Origin: Shewanella piezotolerans WP3
GTDB taxonomy: Bacteria > Pseudomonadota > Gammaproteobacteria > Enterobacterales > Shewanellaceae
Reading direction: 5' to 3'
DNA: 64,000 nucleotides
Assembly (NCBI RefSeq): GCF_000014885.1
Contig: NC_011566.1
Span: forward strand, 3,577,501 to 3,641,500
Below are positions 26,998 through 36,100 of this stretch, piece after piece (positions within the stretch are counted from its first letter, which is position 1; every line of letters begins with the position of its first letter). The position numbers and the translations under genes are program-made. The notes beneath the pieces were generated by a model. That model did not search any database, was not told the origin of the DNA, and was given only the letters and a program-made list of their open reading frames with translations.

Positions 26998-27330
26998 ATG
27001 TTGAGCTTACTAGGATTCACTTACATCGCATTTAGTCTATTAGCTCTGGCTATGTTCTCTCATCATAGAGAAGCCTTAGGCTATGCCCCGAGTGAAAAGC
27101 GCTGTAGAGTTTTATCAACTGCAGGTTGGTTTGGACTAGCGTTAACCTATTGGGGCTGCACGTTGCAGCAAGGTTTTGCATACGGCAGTATCATCTATTT
27201 TGGTCTATTAGCCGTTGCTGGATTACTGGTGGTGATAACTTTAAGCTACCGGGCTAAGTTTATGCCGTATGCTATGGGATTAAGTGCAATAATCAGTTCG
27301 TTACTGCTTTTAATTCCCCCATCACAATAA
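26998..27330 (+). CDS. DUF3325-like small membrane protein
   Basis: A 110-residue protein with three to four hydrophobic segments (LLGFTYIAFSLLALAMFSHH, GWFGLALTYWGCTLQQG, YFGLLAVAGLLVVITLSY) and the SHHREALG motif near the N terminus, as in DUF3325. It starts 5 bases after the PepSY gene. Function unknown; same module as its neighbours. Confidence 0.78.
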   Translation: MLSLLGFTYIAFSLLALAMFSHHREALGYAPSEKRCRVLSTAGWFGLALTYWGCTLQQGFAYGSIIYFGLLAVAGLLVVITLSYRAKFMPYAMGLSAIISSLLLLIPPSQ

Positions 27331-27379
27331 GCTGCCACTGTCCTTAAAGTTGACACTATAGGTCTAGGATTGTTCTGAC

Positions 27380-27407
27380 ATGCCCAGCAAGTATTCTCGC
27401 TGGGCAT
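27380..27407 (+). terminator. Hairpin after the DUF3325 gene
   Basis: ATGCCCAGC (27380-27388) pairs with GCTGGGCAT (27399-27407). There is no good T run, so termination is uncertain. Confidence 0.45.
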
Positions 27408-27494
27408 ACTTGTTAACGAGGGACTATACCCACCACCAGCATCAGTCTTACGCCTCCCTCTCAGACGCCTTAGCTTTAAGCGGTAAACACTGAG

Positions 27495-27696
27495 GGTTGT
27501 CGATCTTTCGAGCTTAGTTGTTGTTCGATTACTTACCGTAAGAAATAGTTATTTTAGTACAAGGCTTGAGCGATGCTGCTTAGCCGGATAGGTGAAAAGC
27601 TCGTAACGCATGCTGTCATTAAAGAATAAAAGCATTGAAACGAATCCGAAGGGTCGCGCTTCTTGGCTAAAACAACCGTGAAAAGTCAACAGCCCC
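27495..27696 (+). mobile_element. MITE-like element, copy 3
   Basis: Ends GGTTGTCGATCTTT (27495-27508) and AAAAGTCAACAGCCCC (27681-27696). It follows copy 1 (reversed) closely through TTCGATTACTTACCGTAAG and AAAAGCATTGAAACGAA but lacks about 80 bases of the interior after CTTGGCTA. 202 bp. Confidence 0.75.
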
Positions 27697-27813
27697 TAAA
27701 CTGAGCTCACAAAAATCTAGTAAAAATACCTGTTTACAGCTGATTCAGTTCACATTCAGTTTCAATCACTTAAAATACTGACTACTAAACTATTTTCTGA
27801 TGACTGAGGTTAT

Positions 27814-28308
27814 ATGCAAGTATCACAGCCCCTTACCCAAACTGTTACTCAGTCTCCGAGTCAAAGCGCGGAAATAAGTACGCAAAAAAACGCTCAACAA
27901 AATACACAGTCAAGCTCAGGCACACCTCTCACTCAAGCGGCACAACCCGATACCGTCACCCTTTCCGCCAACGCTATGACAATGGCAGCAAAAGACAGTT
28001 CAGCTACAAACACAGTCGCCTCAACCCATGAAGCAGAGATTTTGCCTGTAGAACCCAAGTTGCCTAATGAAGGCGAAAAGGTAGAGGATTATGTTGAGTA
28101 CAAAAAAGCTAAGGCACAGTACCAGCTTTATGCCGATATCGCTGGCGTAGCCACTGGAAACAGTAGCCTAACGCCAGCATCAGCTTATTACTTATCTAAT
28201 AATGATGATGCTCGAGAAGCTGTAGTTAACAACAAAGCACAGCAACAACAGCAGGCTGTTATGCAAACCTACGTTGAAACAACCCAAACTATCAATGTCT
28301 ATAGCTAA
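27814..28308 (+). CDS. Hypothetical Gln/Thr-rich protein
   Basis: A 164-residue protein without signal peptide or membrane segment. Residues 1-85 are low-complexity (Gln, Thr, Ser, Ala); residues 88-164 contain a predicted helix (EKVEDYVEYKKAKAQYQLYADIAG), the phrase TPASAYYLSNNDD and a QQQQQ run. I do not recognise the family. A clean terminator follows. Intergenic surroundings and codon use give no sign that the frame is spurious, and the ATG lies in a normal promoter-sized gap. Confidence 0.7.
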   Translation: MQVSQPLTQTVTQSPSQSAEISTQKNAQQNTQSSSGTPLTQAAQPDTVTLSANAMTMAAKDSSATNTVASTHEAEILPVEPKLPNEGEKVEDYVEYKKAKAQYQLYADIAGVATGNSSLTPASAYYLSNNDDAREAVVNNKAQQQQQAVMQTYVETTQTINVYS

Positions 28309-28331
28309 GCATATCTCCCCTATCAATAAAG

Positions 28332-28354
28332 AAAGCCGCTATAGCGGCTTTTTT
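28332..28354 (+). terminator. Terminator of the Gln/Thr-rich protein gene
   Basis: AAGCCGCTATAGCGGCTTTTTT: perfect stem with T run, 25 bases after the stop. Confidence 0.9.
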
Positions 28355-28436
28355 ATTCTCTAAAATACTACCTATACACTTCGCAATTAATCTTGCGTTT
28401 GCACGGTCTATTATACCAATCGGCCTAGACAGAGAC

Positions 28437-28817
28437 TTACCCAGCCTTAATCACATCCATGTCATACCATGGTGTTGGGTTGATCGGGCATCTAAAACGA
28501 ACGCCCTCAGCAGTGACTTCAACAACATCACTGCGAAGTGTTTTTCCGGGTTCAATTGGAAACATATCTAACGCTTCATGAGTGGTAAAGTTTTGTAGCT
28601 GGAAACCGACTAACTTGCCAGCCTTATTGGTAATAATAAACTGGTACTTTCCCGGTTTTAATGACGCTAGTGTGTCTTTGGCACTGAAGTAACCACCGTG
28701 TTGCTCTAAGTAAATTTCTACCACACCGTCGGCATTTTGAGTTGGTGTTGCTGCTGACGTTGCAAAGCTAAATACCAGTGCTGTCATTAGCATTATTTGA
28801 GTGATGAATTTTTTCAT
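28437..28817 (-). CDS. Small periplasmic protein, possibly cupredoxin-like
   Basis: A 126-residue exported protein with a signal peptide ending near ATSAA-TPT. The mature part is one beta-rich domain (YQFIITNKAGKLVGFQLQNF, PIEPGKTLRSDVVEV, GVRFRCPINPTPWYDMDVI). The ending with Cys and Met separated by 8 residues recalls the copper loop of small cupredoxin-fold proteins, but the His expected between them is absent, so metal binding is a guess. Divergent from the AraC regulator 130 bases away. Confidence 0.65.
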   Translation of the reverse strand: MKKFITQIMLMTALVFSFATSAATPTQNADGVVEIYLEQHGGYFSAKDTLASLKPGKYQFIITNKAGKLVGFQLQNFTTHEALDMFPIEPGKTLRSDVVEVTAEGVRFRCPINPTPWYDMDVIKAG

Positions 28818-28950
28818 TTTCTATTCCTTAATGATGTGTTTGAACTAACAACACCAGCATAGCGAGGTAGAGAAAAAGAGAGTATGCCTCAAGCTCTGCG
28901 CTTTATGCCCGATCGTCTAATCTTATTAAATTCACTCTCTAAAAAAGATA

Positions 28951-29886
28951 ATGACAAGCTTTTGGCTTTTAACTGACAAAAAATGGTTATCAATGACTGA
29001 CATCAATAAATTACTTGCCAATTTTCACCTTAACGCGACAATCTTCCACCGCTCCTTACTTTGCAATACATGGAGCACGGATACCTCCGGCAGTGGACTG
29101 GCGAGCTTCCACTTAGTTAGCCAAGGTCAAGCGTATCTATATTGTGATGATATTAAAGCCCTTGAATTAAACGCTGGTGACTTAGTCGTTTTTCCACACG
29201 ACGCCCCCCACATAATCAGCAGCAGTGATGATGCAGAAACAGCCGCTAGCATCAATAGCTTTATCGCCTACCCAATGGCTCACAAGTCAGCCAATCAAAC
29301 TGGCTTGATATGTGGTTACTTTGATTTTAGTGAAGACAAAAGCCACCCGCTTATTTGTCAATTGCCGACATGTATGGTGCTCCATAAACATCAGCAGCAA
29401 GGCGCACTAGCAGGCATAGTCCAAAGCCTTATCGAAGAAGCTAAGCTGGGATTATTGGCCAACGAGGTGATTTTATCGCGTTTAAGTGAAGTCTTTTTCT
29501 TAAACCTAATAAGAAAACTATCCTTAGATGAGCAGACTAATATCGGCTTGTTCAAAGCGTTACAAGATCCAAAAATGAATAAAGTACTACATGCTATTAA
29601 TACCGACTTAGCTCATCACTGGACCGTAAATACTATGGCCGAAATAGGAGGCTATTCACGGGCAAGCTTTGCCAGTTATTTTAAATCCTATCTTGAGCTG
29701 ACCCCACTTGAGTATTTAACTCGACTACGCCTGTCACAAGCAAAAAAGCAGCTGCGCGCAGGTGACAGTGTTTATAAAACAGCGCTAGATGTTGGTTATC
29801 AAACCGATGTATCTTTTGCAAAAGCCTTTAAACGCTACTTTGGTTATGGCCCAGGCAGCAGTCGAAAAAGCAATACACTAGCTTAA
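28951..29886 (+). CDS. AraC-family regulator with cupin-type sensor domain
   Basis: 311 residues. Residues about 20-190 form a cupin-like (AraC_binding/Cupin_6) sensor: LVSQGQAYLYCDD, LNAGDLVVFPHDAPHII. The C-terminal 95 residues hold two helix-turn-helix units (WTVNTMAEIGGYSRASFASYF and YKTALDVGYQTDVSFAKAFKRYFGYGPG). A shorter start at the ATG at 28993 (MTDINKLLANF) fits the usual family N terminus better; neither start has a good ribosome binding site. It precedes an OsmC gene in the same direction and probably regulates it or the divergent exported protein. Confidence 0.88.
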   Translation: MTSFWLLTDKKWLSMTDINKLLANFHLNATIFHRSLLCNTWSTDTSGSGLASFHLVSQGQAYLYCDDIKALELNAGDLVVFPHDAPHIISSSDDAETAASINSFIAYPMAHKSANQTGLICGYFDFSEDKSHPLICQLPTCMVLHKHQQQGALAGIVQSLIEEAKLGLLANEVILSRLSEVFFLNLIRKLSLDEQTNIGLFKALQDPKMNKVLHAINTDLAHHWTVNTMAEIGGYSRASFASYFKSYLELTPLEYLTRLRLSQAKKQLRAGDSVYKTALDVGYQTDVSFAKAFKRYFGYGPGSSRKSNTLA

Positions 29887-29976
29887 CGCTATCAATTACA
29901 TTCAGCTTAGCCGTCGTTAAGTTGACCCACAATAAACAAGAAGTTACTTTCACTCTTTTGACAGCGAGTAAACAAC

Positions 29977-30444
29977 ATGAGTTTTAATATTGATATTAGC
30001 TGGATGGCATCAGTAACGTCGGCTAAAGAGCCCGCTGGTTTTTGTCGCGATCACAACATTGTATTTGGCAGCGGCCAACAAGTTAACGCATCATCTGCGC
30101 CAGAATATAGTGGTAATAGTGCTTTTGTTAATCCAGAAGAGAGCTTATTAGCTGCATTATCTTCCTGTCATATGCTGACATTTTTAACCATCGCTCACCT
30201 GAAACGCCTGCCCGTAGTTAGCTATTATGACCATGCAGAAGCTGAGCTTGGTAAAAATGAGCAAGGTAAGCTATTTGTCAATAGAATCACTTTACAGCCA
30301 CAAATAACCTTTGCCGAAGGTGTTGAAGTAAGTGAAGACGTGATAGCTAAAATTCATCAAAAATCTCATGCAAACTGCTTTATTGCCAATAGTCTTAATC
30401 CTGAAACCATCGTTGAGATCCTGACTAAAGAGCTAAGTGAATAA
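29977..30444 (+). CDS. OsmC-family peroxide-reducing protein
   Basis: A 155-residue OsmC/Ohr-fold protein. It has the two reactive cysteines of the family, in LSSCHMLTFLTIAH (about residue 65) and KSHANCFIANS (about 132). OsmC proteins reduce organic hydroperoxides in the cytoplasm with thiol donors. It lies 90 bases after the AraC regulator gene. Confidence 0.9.
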   Translation: MSFNIDISWMASVTSAKEPAGFCRDHNIVFGSGQQVNASSAPEYSGNSAFVNPEESLLAALSSCHMLTFLTIAHLKRLPVVSYYDHAEAELGKNEQGKLFVNRITLQPQITFAEGVEVSEDVIAKIHQKSHANCFIANSLNPETIVEILTKELSE

Positions 30445-30450
30445 CCCCGC

Positions 30451-30486
30451 TGCAAGCTAATTTTCTCAGTAGAGAATTAGCTTGCA
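30451..30486 (+). terminator. Long hairpin after osmC
   Basis: TGCAAGCTAATT..CTC (30451-30467) pairs with GAGAATTAGCTTGCA (30472-30486). The stem is strong but no T run follows. The rest of the gap to 30768 is AT-rich with no supported gene. Confidence 0.55.
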
Positions 30487-30768
30487 TTGCAATATATCTA
30501 CCTCTGAAATCAAGCGAAAAACACCTGCACCTATAAAGTCTAATTTAGCAATAAGCATCATTACTTTGATTGTTTTCTCATTAAAAAACGCAAATTTTCA
30601 CCAATTAATTCAAAAGACTAAAAATAATTTAATTTCAGAGTACAGGCGTAAGCTTATGAAATTTTTATAGTTAATATTCATTGCCAGACAAAAATCTAAA
30701 CAACCGTTTAAATTTATCGTTTGAAAATTTGATCTGCCGCTCAATTTGTGACGTAATGTGAGCCATAC

Positions 30769-30785
30769 TTCTGGTCGGACGAGCA
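30769..30785. promoter_or_regulatory. FadR-like operator at the acyl-CoA dehydrogenase start
   Basis: TTCTGGTCGGACGAGCA contains CTGGTCNGAC, the core of the FadR consensus AACTGGTCNGACNNGTT, with a near-symmetrical CTGGTC-G-GACGAG. It ends 6 bases before the ATG, so FadR binding here would block initiation until long-chain acyl-CoA accumulates. Confidence 0.65.
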
Positions 30786-30791
30786 TCGAAA

Positions 30792-33029
30792 ATGAGCATT
30801 AGAACTAAACTAAAAAAAGTATTACCGAGCATTTCTACTACAGAACAAGAAGCACTCGACGCTGGCGATGTGTGGTTAGAAGGTTCAATTTACCAAGGCG
30901 TGCCTGACTTTGCCGCCCTACGCGATATTCCTGTAGCAACATTATCAGCAGATGAACAAGCCTTTCTCGACGGCCCAGTACAGACATTAATTGAGATGGT
31001 TGATGATTTTGAAATCCAGCGCAGTAAACATCTGCCAGAGAATATTCTCAACTTTTTGAAAGAAAATAAATTCTTCTCTCTTATCATTCCAAAGTCATTT
31101 GGCGGCCTAGAGTTTAGTCCATATGCAAACTCAACCATTGTTGCAACTATCGCAGCAAAAAGCTCAGCGGTAGCCGTGACGGTTATGGTGCCAAACTCAC
31201 TCGGTCCGGGTGAGCTATTGATGCATTACGGCACTTCAGCTCAGCAAGATTACTGGTTACCGCGTCTAGCTAACGGTCAAGAGATCCCTTGTTTTGCATT
31301 AACCAGCCCAGAGGCGGGTTCGGATGCTGGCGGAATTCCTGATATTGGCACCGTGACAATGGGCGAATATGAAGGTGAGCAGGTGTTAGGTTTAAGCGTG
31401 ACTTGGGACAAGCGTTACATCACCCTTGCTCCAATTGCGAGTGTACTTGGTCTGGCCTTTAAAGTTGAAGATCCAAATGGCCTGCTTGGCGGTAAAGAGA
31501 GCTTAGGCATCACATGTGCCTTAATCCCAAGAGCACATCCAGGTGTCGAACTAGGTAATCGTCATGATCCAATGGGCATTCGTTTTTACAACGGTACTAC
31601 CCGTGGTGAGAATGTCTTTATCCCAATGGACTTTATTATTGGTGGCCAGAAAAATATTGGTCGTGGCTGGGCAATGCTTGTAGCCTGCCTAGGTGCAGGT
31701 CGCGGTATTTCACTGCCAGCTTTAGGTGTGTCTGTTAGCCAATGTTCATTTAAATCATCGGCTGAATATGCGGCAGTGCGTGAGCAATTTGGTCTATCAA
31801 TTGGTAAGTTCGAAGGTATTCAAGAAAAGCTTGCTGACATTGCAGGTAAAACTTATTTGCAAGAAGCGATGCGAGTACTGACCACTGAAGGCTTGGGTCT
31901 TGGCTTAAAGCCATCAGTTGTCACCGCAATTGCCAAATACCATATGACCGAACTGGGTCGTGACATTCTTGACTCTGCAATGGACATTCAAGCTGGTAAA
32001 GCGATTCAAAATGGTCCTCAAAACACTTTAGCCTCTGGCTATGTTGCACAACCAATTGCTATCACAGTCGAAGGGGCGAATATTCTCACCCGTAACCTGA
32101 TGATCTTTGGTCAAGGCGTGATGCGTTGCCACCCGTATTTACAAAACATGGTTGAGTCTATTCACTCTAATGACAAAGGTGCAGATAGAGTATTCAACGG
32201 CATTTTACGTAAAACGATAGGTTATAGCGTGGGTAATAGTTTACGTGCCTTTAAACTTGGATTACTGCCATTCAGCGCAGCTGCAAGTTCAACACTTTCA
32301 GAGGTGAAACCATATGAGCAGTCGGTTCATAAGCTAGCATCGAAGTTAGCAGTCTATGCCGATTTCTCACTGTTAGTGCTAGGTGGCAAGCTCAAGCAAG
32401 CTGAGATGCTATCAGCACGTCTTGGTGATGTAATGAGCTATCTGTACGCAGCAATGGCATCAATCCGTTACTATGAGCAAAAGCTACCAGCAAGCGAAAG
32501 AGTAGAGGCTGCGCCATATTTCCATTACGCAACTCGCTGGTCATTGTGCCAAGCTGAAAAGGCACTATTAGACTTCTTGGATAATTTCCCATCTTCAGCC
32601 ACAGTTAAGTTTATGCGTTTAATCACAGTAACTTATTCACCTAAGATGACAAAGATCAACGATGACTTAGTTCGTGAGTTAGCCGAGCAAGCCCAACTAA
32701 ACTCTGAGTTTAAGAAGCACCTCACCCATCTTGTTAAGCCAGTGGCTGGCGACGGTAACTATATCAACGAGCAAGCCTACCTAGCTAAAATGGAATGTTT
32801 ACCACTGCTTGCTAAAGTGAAGAAGGCAATAAGAGCACGTACCTTTAAACCAGGAGTTAGATTTGCACTCACTTTAGATGCAGCTCTTGAAGCCAAGGTG
32901 ATCAATGATGGTGAACACAAGCAGTTACAGGACTATAACCTTAAACGTGAACGTGCTATCCGTGTCGATGAGTTTGATTTTGATATGAACCTCATCACTG
33001 AAAAAGCTGACCTAAAAATCGCTAACTAA
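30792..33029 (+). CDS. fadE: FadE-like acyl-CoA dehydrogenase
   Basis: A 745-residue flavoprotein for the first step of fatty-acid beta-oxidation. The N-terminal and middle acyl-CoA dehydrogenase domains (PKSFGGLEFSPYANS, CFALTSPEAGSDAGGIPD) are followed by the FAD C-terminal domain with TVEGANILTRNLMIFGQG, the region holding the catalytic Glu in FadE, and a long C-terminal extension (DUF1974) found only in this branch. It lacks the N-terminal membrane segments of E. coli FadE (814 residues), so it may be soluble or peripherally bound. FadR-like site upstream; terminator downstream. Confidence 0.92.
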   Translation: MSIRTKLKKVLPSISTTEQEALDAGDVWLEGSIYQGVPDFAALRDIPVATLSADEQAFLDGPVQTLIEMVDDFEIQRSKHLPENILNFLKENKFFSLIIPKSFGGLEFSPYANSTIVATIAAKSSAVAVTVMVPNSLGPGELLMHYGTSAQQDYWLPRLANGQEIPCFALTSPEAGSDAGGIPDIGTVTMGEYEGEQVLGLSVTWDKRYITLAPIASVLGLAFKVEDPNGLLGGKESLGITCALIPRAHPGVELGNRHDPMGIRFYNGTTRGENVFIPMDFIIGGQKNIGRGWAMLVACLGAGRGISLPALGVSVSQCSFKSSAEYAAVREQFGLSIGKFEGIQEKLADIAGKTYLQEAMRVLTTEGLGLGLKPSVVTAIAKYHMTELGRDILDSAMDIQAGKAIQNGPQNTLASGYVAQPIAITVEGANILTRNLMIFGQGVMRCHPYLQNMVESIHSNDKGADRVFNGILRKTIGYSVGNSLRAFKLGLLPFSAAASSTLSEVKPYEQSVHKLASKLAVYADFSLLVLGGKLKQAEMLSARLGDVMSYLYAAMASIRYYEQKLPASERVEAAPYFHYATRWSLCQAEKALLDFLDNFPSSATVKFMRLITVTYSPKMTKINDDLVRELAEQAQLNSEFKKHLTHLVKPVAGDGNYINEQAYLAKMECLPLLAKVKKAIRARTFKPGVRFALTLDAALEAKVINDGEHKQLQDYNLKRERAIRVDEFDFDMNLITEKADLKIAN

Positions 33030-33060
33030 CCTCAGCTCCATTTATGTTTTTGACAAGAAC

Positions 33061-33097
33061 ATGGCCGTTTTGTGTAAGCAAAACGGCCATTATTTTT
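33061..33097 (+). terminator. Terminator of the acyl-CoA dehydrogenase gene
   Basis: ATGGCCGTTTTG (33061-33072) pairs with CAAAACGGCCAT (33079-33090), followed by TATTTTT. Confidence 0.92.
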
Positions 33098-33145
33098 AAG
33101 ATATTCGCTGTAAAGACTTTAATGGCAAGGACTCGAGCTTACTGA

Positions 33146-36100
33146 TTAACGCCCAAACCGGCTGGTAAACTGCAACCCTACAACCCATACATCTTCAGCA
33201 TAAGAGACCCATTCAAATGCTAAGCCGTTATCTTGGTTGAATCCATAATATAGCCCAGCACCGGCGGCAAACTGCTGGTCGCTATTGTCATCAATATTCA
33301 GAGGTCCACTGGTTTTGGTTTCTAACCAACTAACGCCTGCTAAACCATACACTTCTAACCCTGAATCACTAAAAATAGCGGTTTGATATTGGCCAAATAA
33401 TGCCACACCTCGATAATCAATCTCAGCATTAAGGCTGCCGTTTTGACTTAAATCAACTTGACCTAACTCAACGCCACGTAATTTAAGCCACCAGCTATCA
33501 TCGAAGCCATACCCAAGCTCAAGATTGTAAGATAGGTCATAGTCATTGTCTTTATCAATGTCGATGTAAAGCGTTGGCTCAAGGTTGACGGCACCGAGTC
33601 CCCCACCAATCGAATACTGTGCATGAGCAGGCACTACACACGCCAATGTGGCAAGCATGAAGACAGGTATAATACTGACTGCTCGAACTCTTATTTGGCG
33701 CACCATAGCAATCATAAGCAATACTATAAGGGCGACGAAGTGCATCGCCCCGCCACCAATAATAGTCTTACCATCAGGCCCATTATTATTACTAATATCC
33801 TCGCCATCATTGGTACCGTCATTGTCAGAGTCAACATCTAAATGGTCTGCTATACCGTCATTATCTGTATCTAACATTTCTCTATCATCCCTGACTCCAT
33901 TTCCATCACTATCGCTACCATAAATGACACCATTAACTTCATGATCTACCCCATCATCTATGCCATCAGCATCGGCATCAAAACCTGTATAAAAAGCTTG
34001 TTGCGGGTTCTCATCAACGTCAGGAATGCCATCGCCATCATCATCGTCATCGGCATGGTTAGCATATCCATCGCCATCAAGATCAGGCAAGCTACCAAAT
34101 GCGCCAACCGCTCCATCTACAATATCGATAAGTCCATCATGATCCATATCGATAGTATCGTCTAATCGTCCATCTTGATCTGCATCCATTTCAAGGGGTA
34201 AACCAAAGTTGATTAAGTCAAACACCTCCCCGTTACTTTTTAGCTGAAGAAAATCAGGCTTAGTATCACTATTGGTATCGATAAGCGCTTCGACAGTATT
34301 AATCATGCTGCTAGGATCATCATTAAACCCATTGCTATCGGCATCCTCAAGCCCTGCTTCAATTACATCTGCAACCCCGTCATTGTCTGAGTCCAGATCG
34401 AGGTGGTTCGCGCTAAGATCTTGGTCTAAGTCAAATTCTGACAACAAATCGATTACTGCCGTTAATGAGGCTAAGTTGTCATCAACACCGTCAAAGTTAA
34501 TGTCGGCTCGCCCATCATCTATCTGGTTATCTCCATCAACATCGGCATCGAAAAAGTCAATAATGCCATCTTCGTCGCCATCAATAACCCCTACGTTTGT
34601 TAAGGCTGCGTTAGCCAAAGCAGGACTAGCGCTGGATTGAGCATTTGGTTTGGAGTTTGAGTTACTAGCCTCAGCAGCGAGTAATACGGAGACAGAAAAT
34701 TCAGCAGCATCACTGATACCATCATTGTCTGAATCTGTATCATTGGCATCAGCTATCCCATCGCCGTCAGTATCGATATCGCGTTCAACCAGGTTAGGTA
34801 TACCATCACCATCACTGTCTTGTCCCTGAAGGATAAGTGCAATTAATGCTTCAATTTCCGCGACCTCATCAATATCAGCTGCATGGTAATTTGCCACAGC
34901 ATTATTGAGCAAAGTCAATATGCTATCTAATTGCTCTAATGATGCATTACTGACTCCGGCATCGAGATAAACTTGGGCAAGCAATTGAGCAGCGTCACCA
35001 TCGAGATCCGCAAAATCACTAATCAGTGCAAGCGCGTGCTCAGGAATAGTCATCACCATGGCCGTGAGCTCTGACGAGACAGTCTCAGTTCTGCCCGCAT
35101 CATCGAGATAAGTTGCTATTACGGAGATCGCTTTGCCTGCTTCCTCACTCGTCAGTACATAGAAATCATCTTCGCCACCAATACTGCTACTTTGTTCATT
35201 CAAATGACTGAACCATTGGTAACTCGCAGCGGGTTCGGTTATGCCATCAACATCATCAATTACCGCAGTAATAGTCTGCTCGACAACTTTAAAGCCATCA
35301 ATGCGTACACTACCAGGGCTGTTAGTTGGGTAGGCACAGTTAGTTGACTCCAAATTACCGTTTTCAGCACTGTCTTCGACAACATCGGCAGGAACCTGCA
35401 CCAAGACATCTTGCCCTACAGATGTTACCGAGCCCTTGAGAACATATTTATCCTTTTCTCCGACTAAACTTAATGCGATACCATTCTCAATTTGAAAATC
35501 TTCTAACGTCAAGCCAATGACAGGCTCAGTAAAGAGCATATCTATGGCAAACTCTTCACGCTCTTCCATTGCCAGCAGCGATAAGGTCACTTCAGGTTTA
35601 ACACTATCAAAATTAACTTTGAATAACTCTGAGGATAGACTCAATCGACCACTCTTATCGGCCGCAGCATTCTCTTTAACTAATAGTGACACCTCACCTT
35701 GTTCGATAGGTGTCACTAGAACGCTATAACCTAGCCCCTCACCGCTCCACTGAGATAAAGTGGCATTGGTCAATTCAACTCCTGTGAGGTCAAAGCCTTC
35801 GACCTCCTCACTAAAGATCAAATTAGCGGTAAATGCACTATTAATGTCCCCCGTAGCTCCGTTAATAATTACCGTTGGCGGCGTATCATCGTAGATAACG
35901 CTGAACGCGTCGGCGGCGGTATTGCCGTTATCTGCCGAGTCCACTGCTACATCCGCGGCGACATCAACCGTCAGGCTACCTGCTGCGGTTGGGCTAATGA
36001 GTGCCGTATAGGTTGTGCCTGAGCCTGCGAAGTTAGTGACAGATGCATTGCTGACTGAAATGTCAGCGCTATCGAACCCTGTCACTGACTCACTAAAGGT

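Noticed and set aside
30482..30670. 62-codon frame upstream of the acyl-CoA dehydrogenase
   Set aside because: Starts inside the osmC hairpin, Lys/Asn/Ile-rich as expected for AT-rich intergenic DNA, no ribosome binding site.
33623..34640. Several open frames on the plus strand opposite the giant gene
   Set aside because: They mirror the Asp-rich calcium repeats of the real gene and have no start signals.
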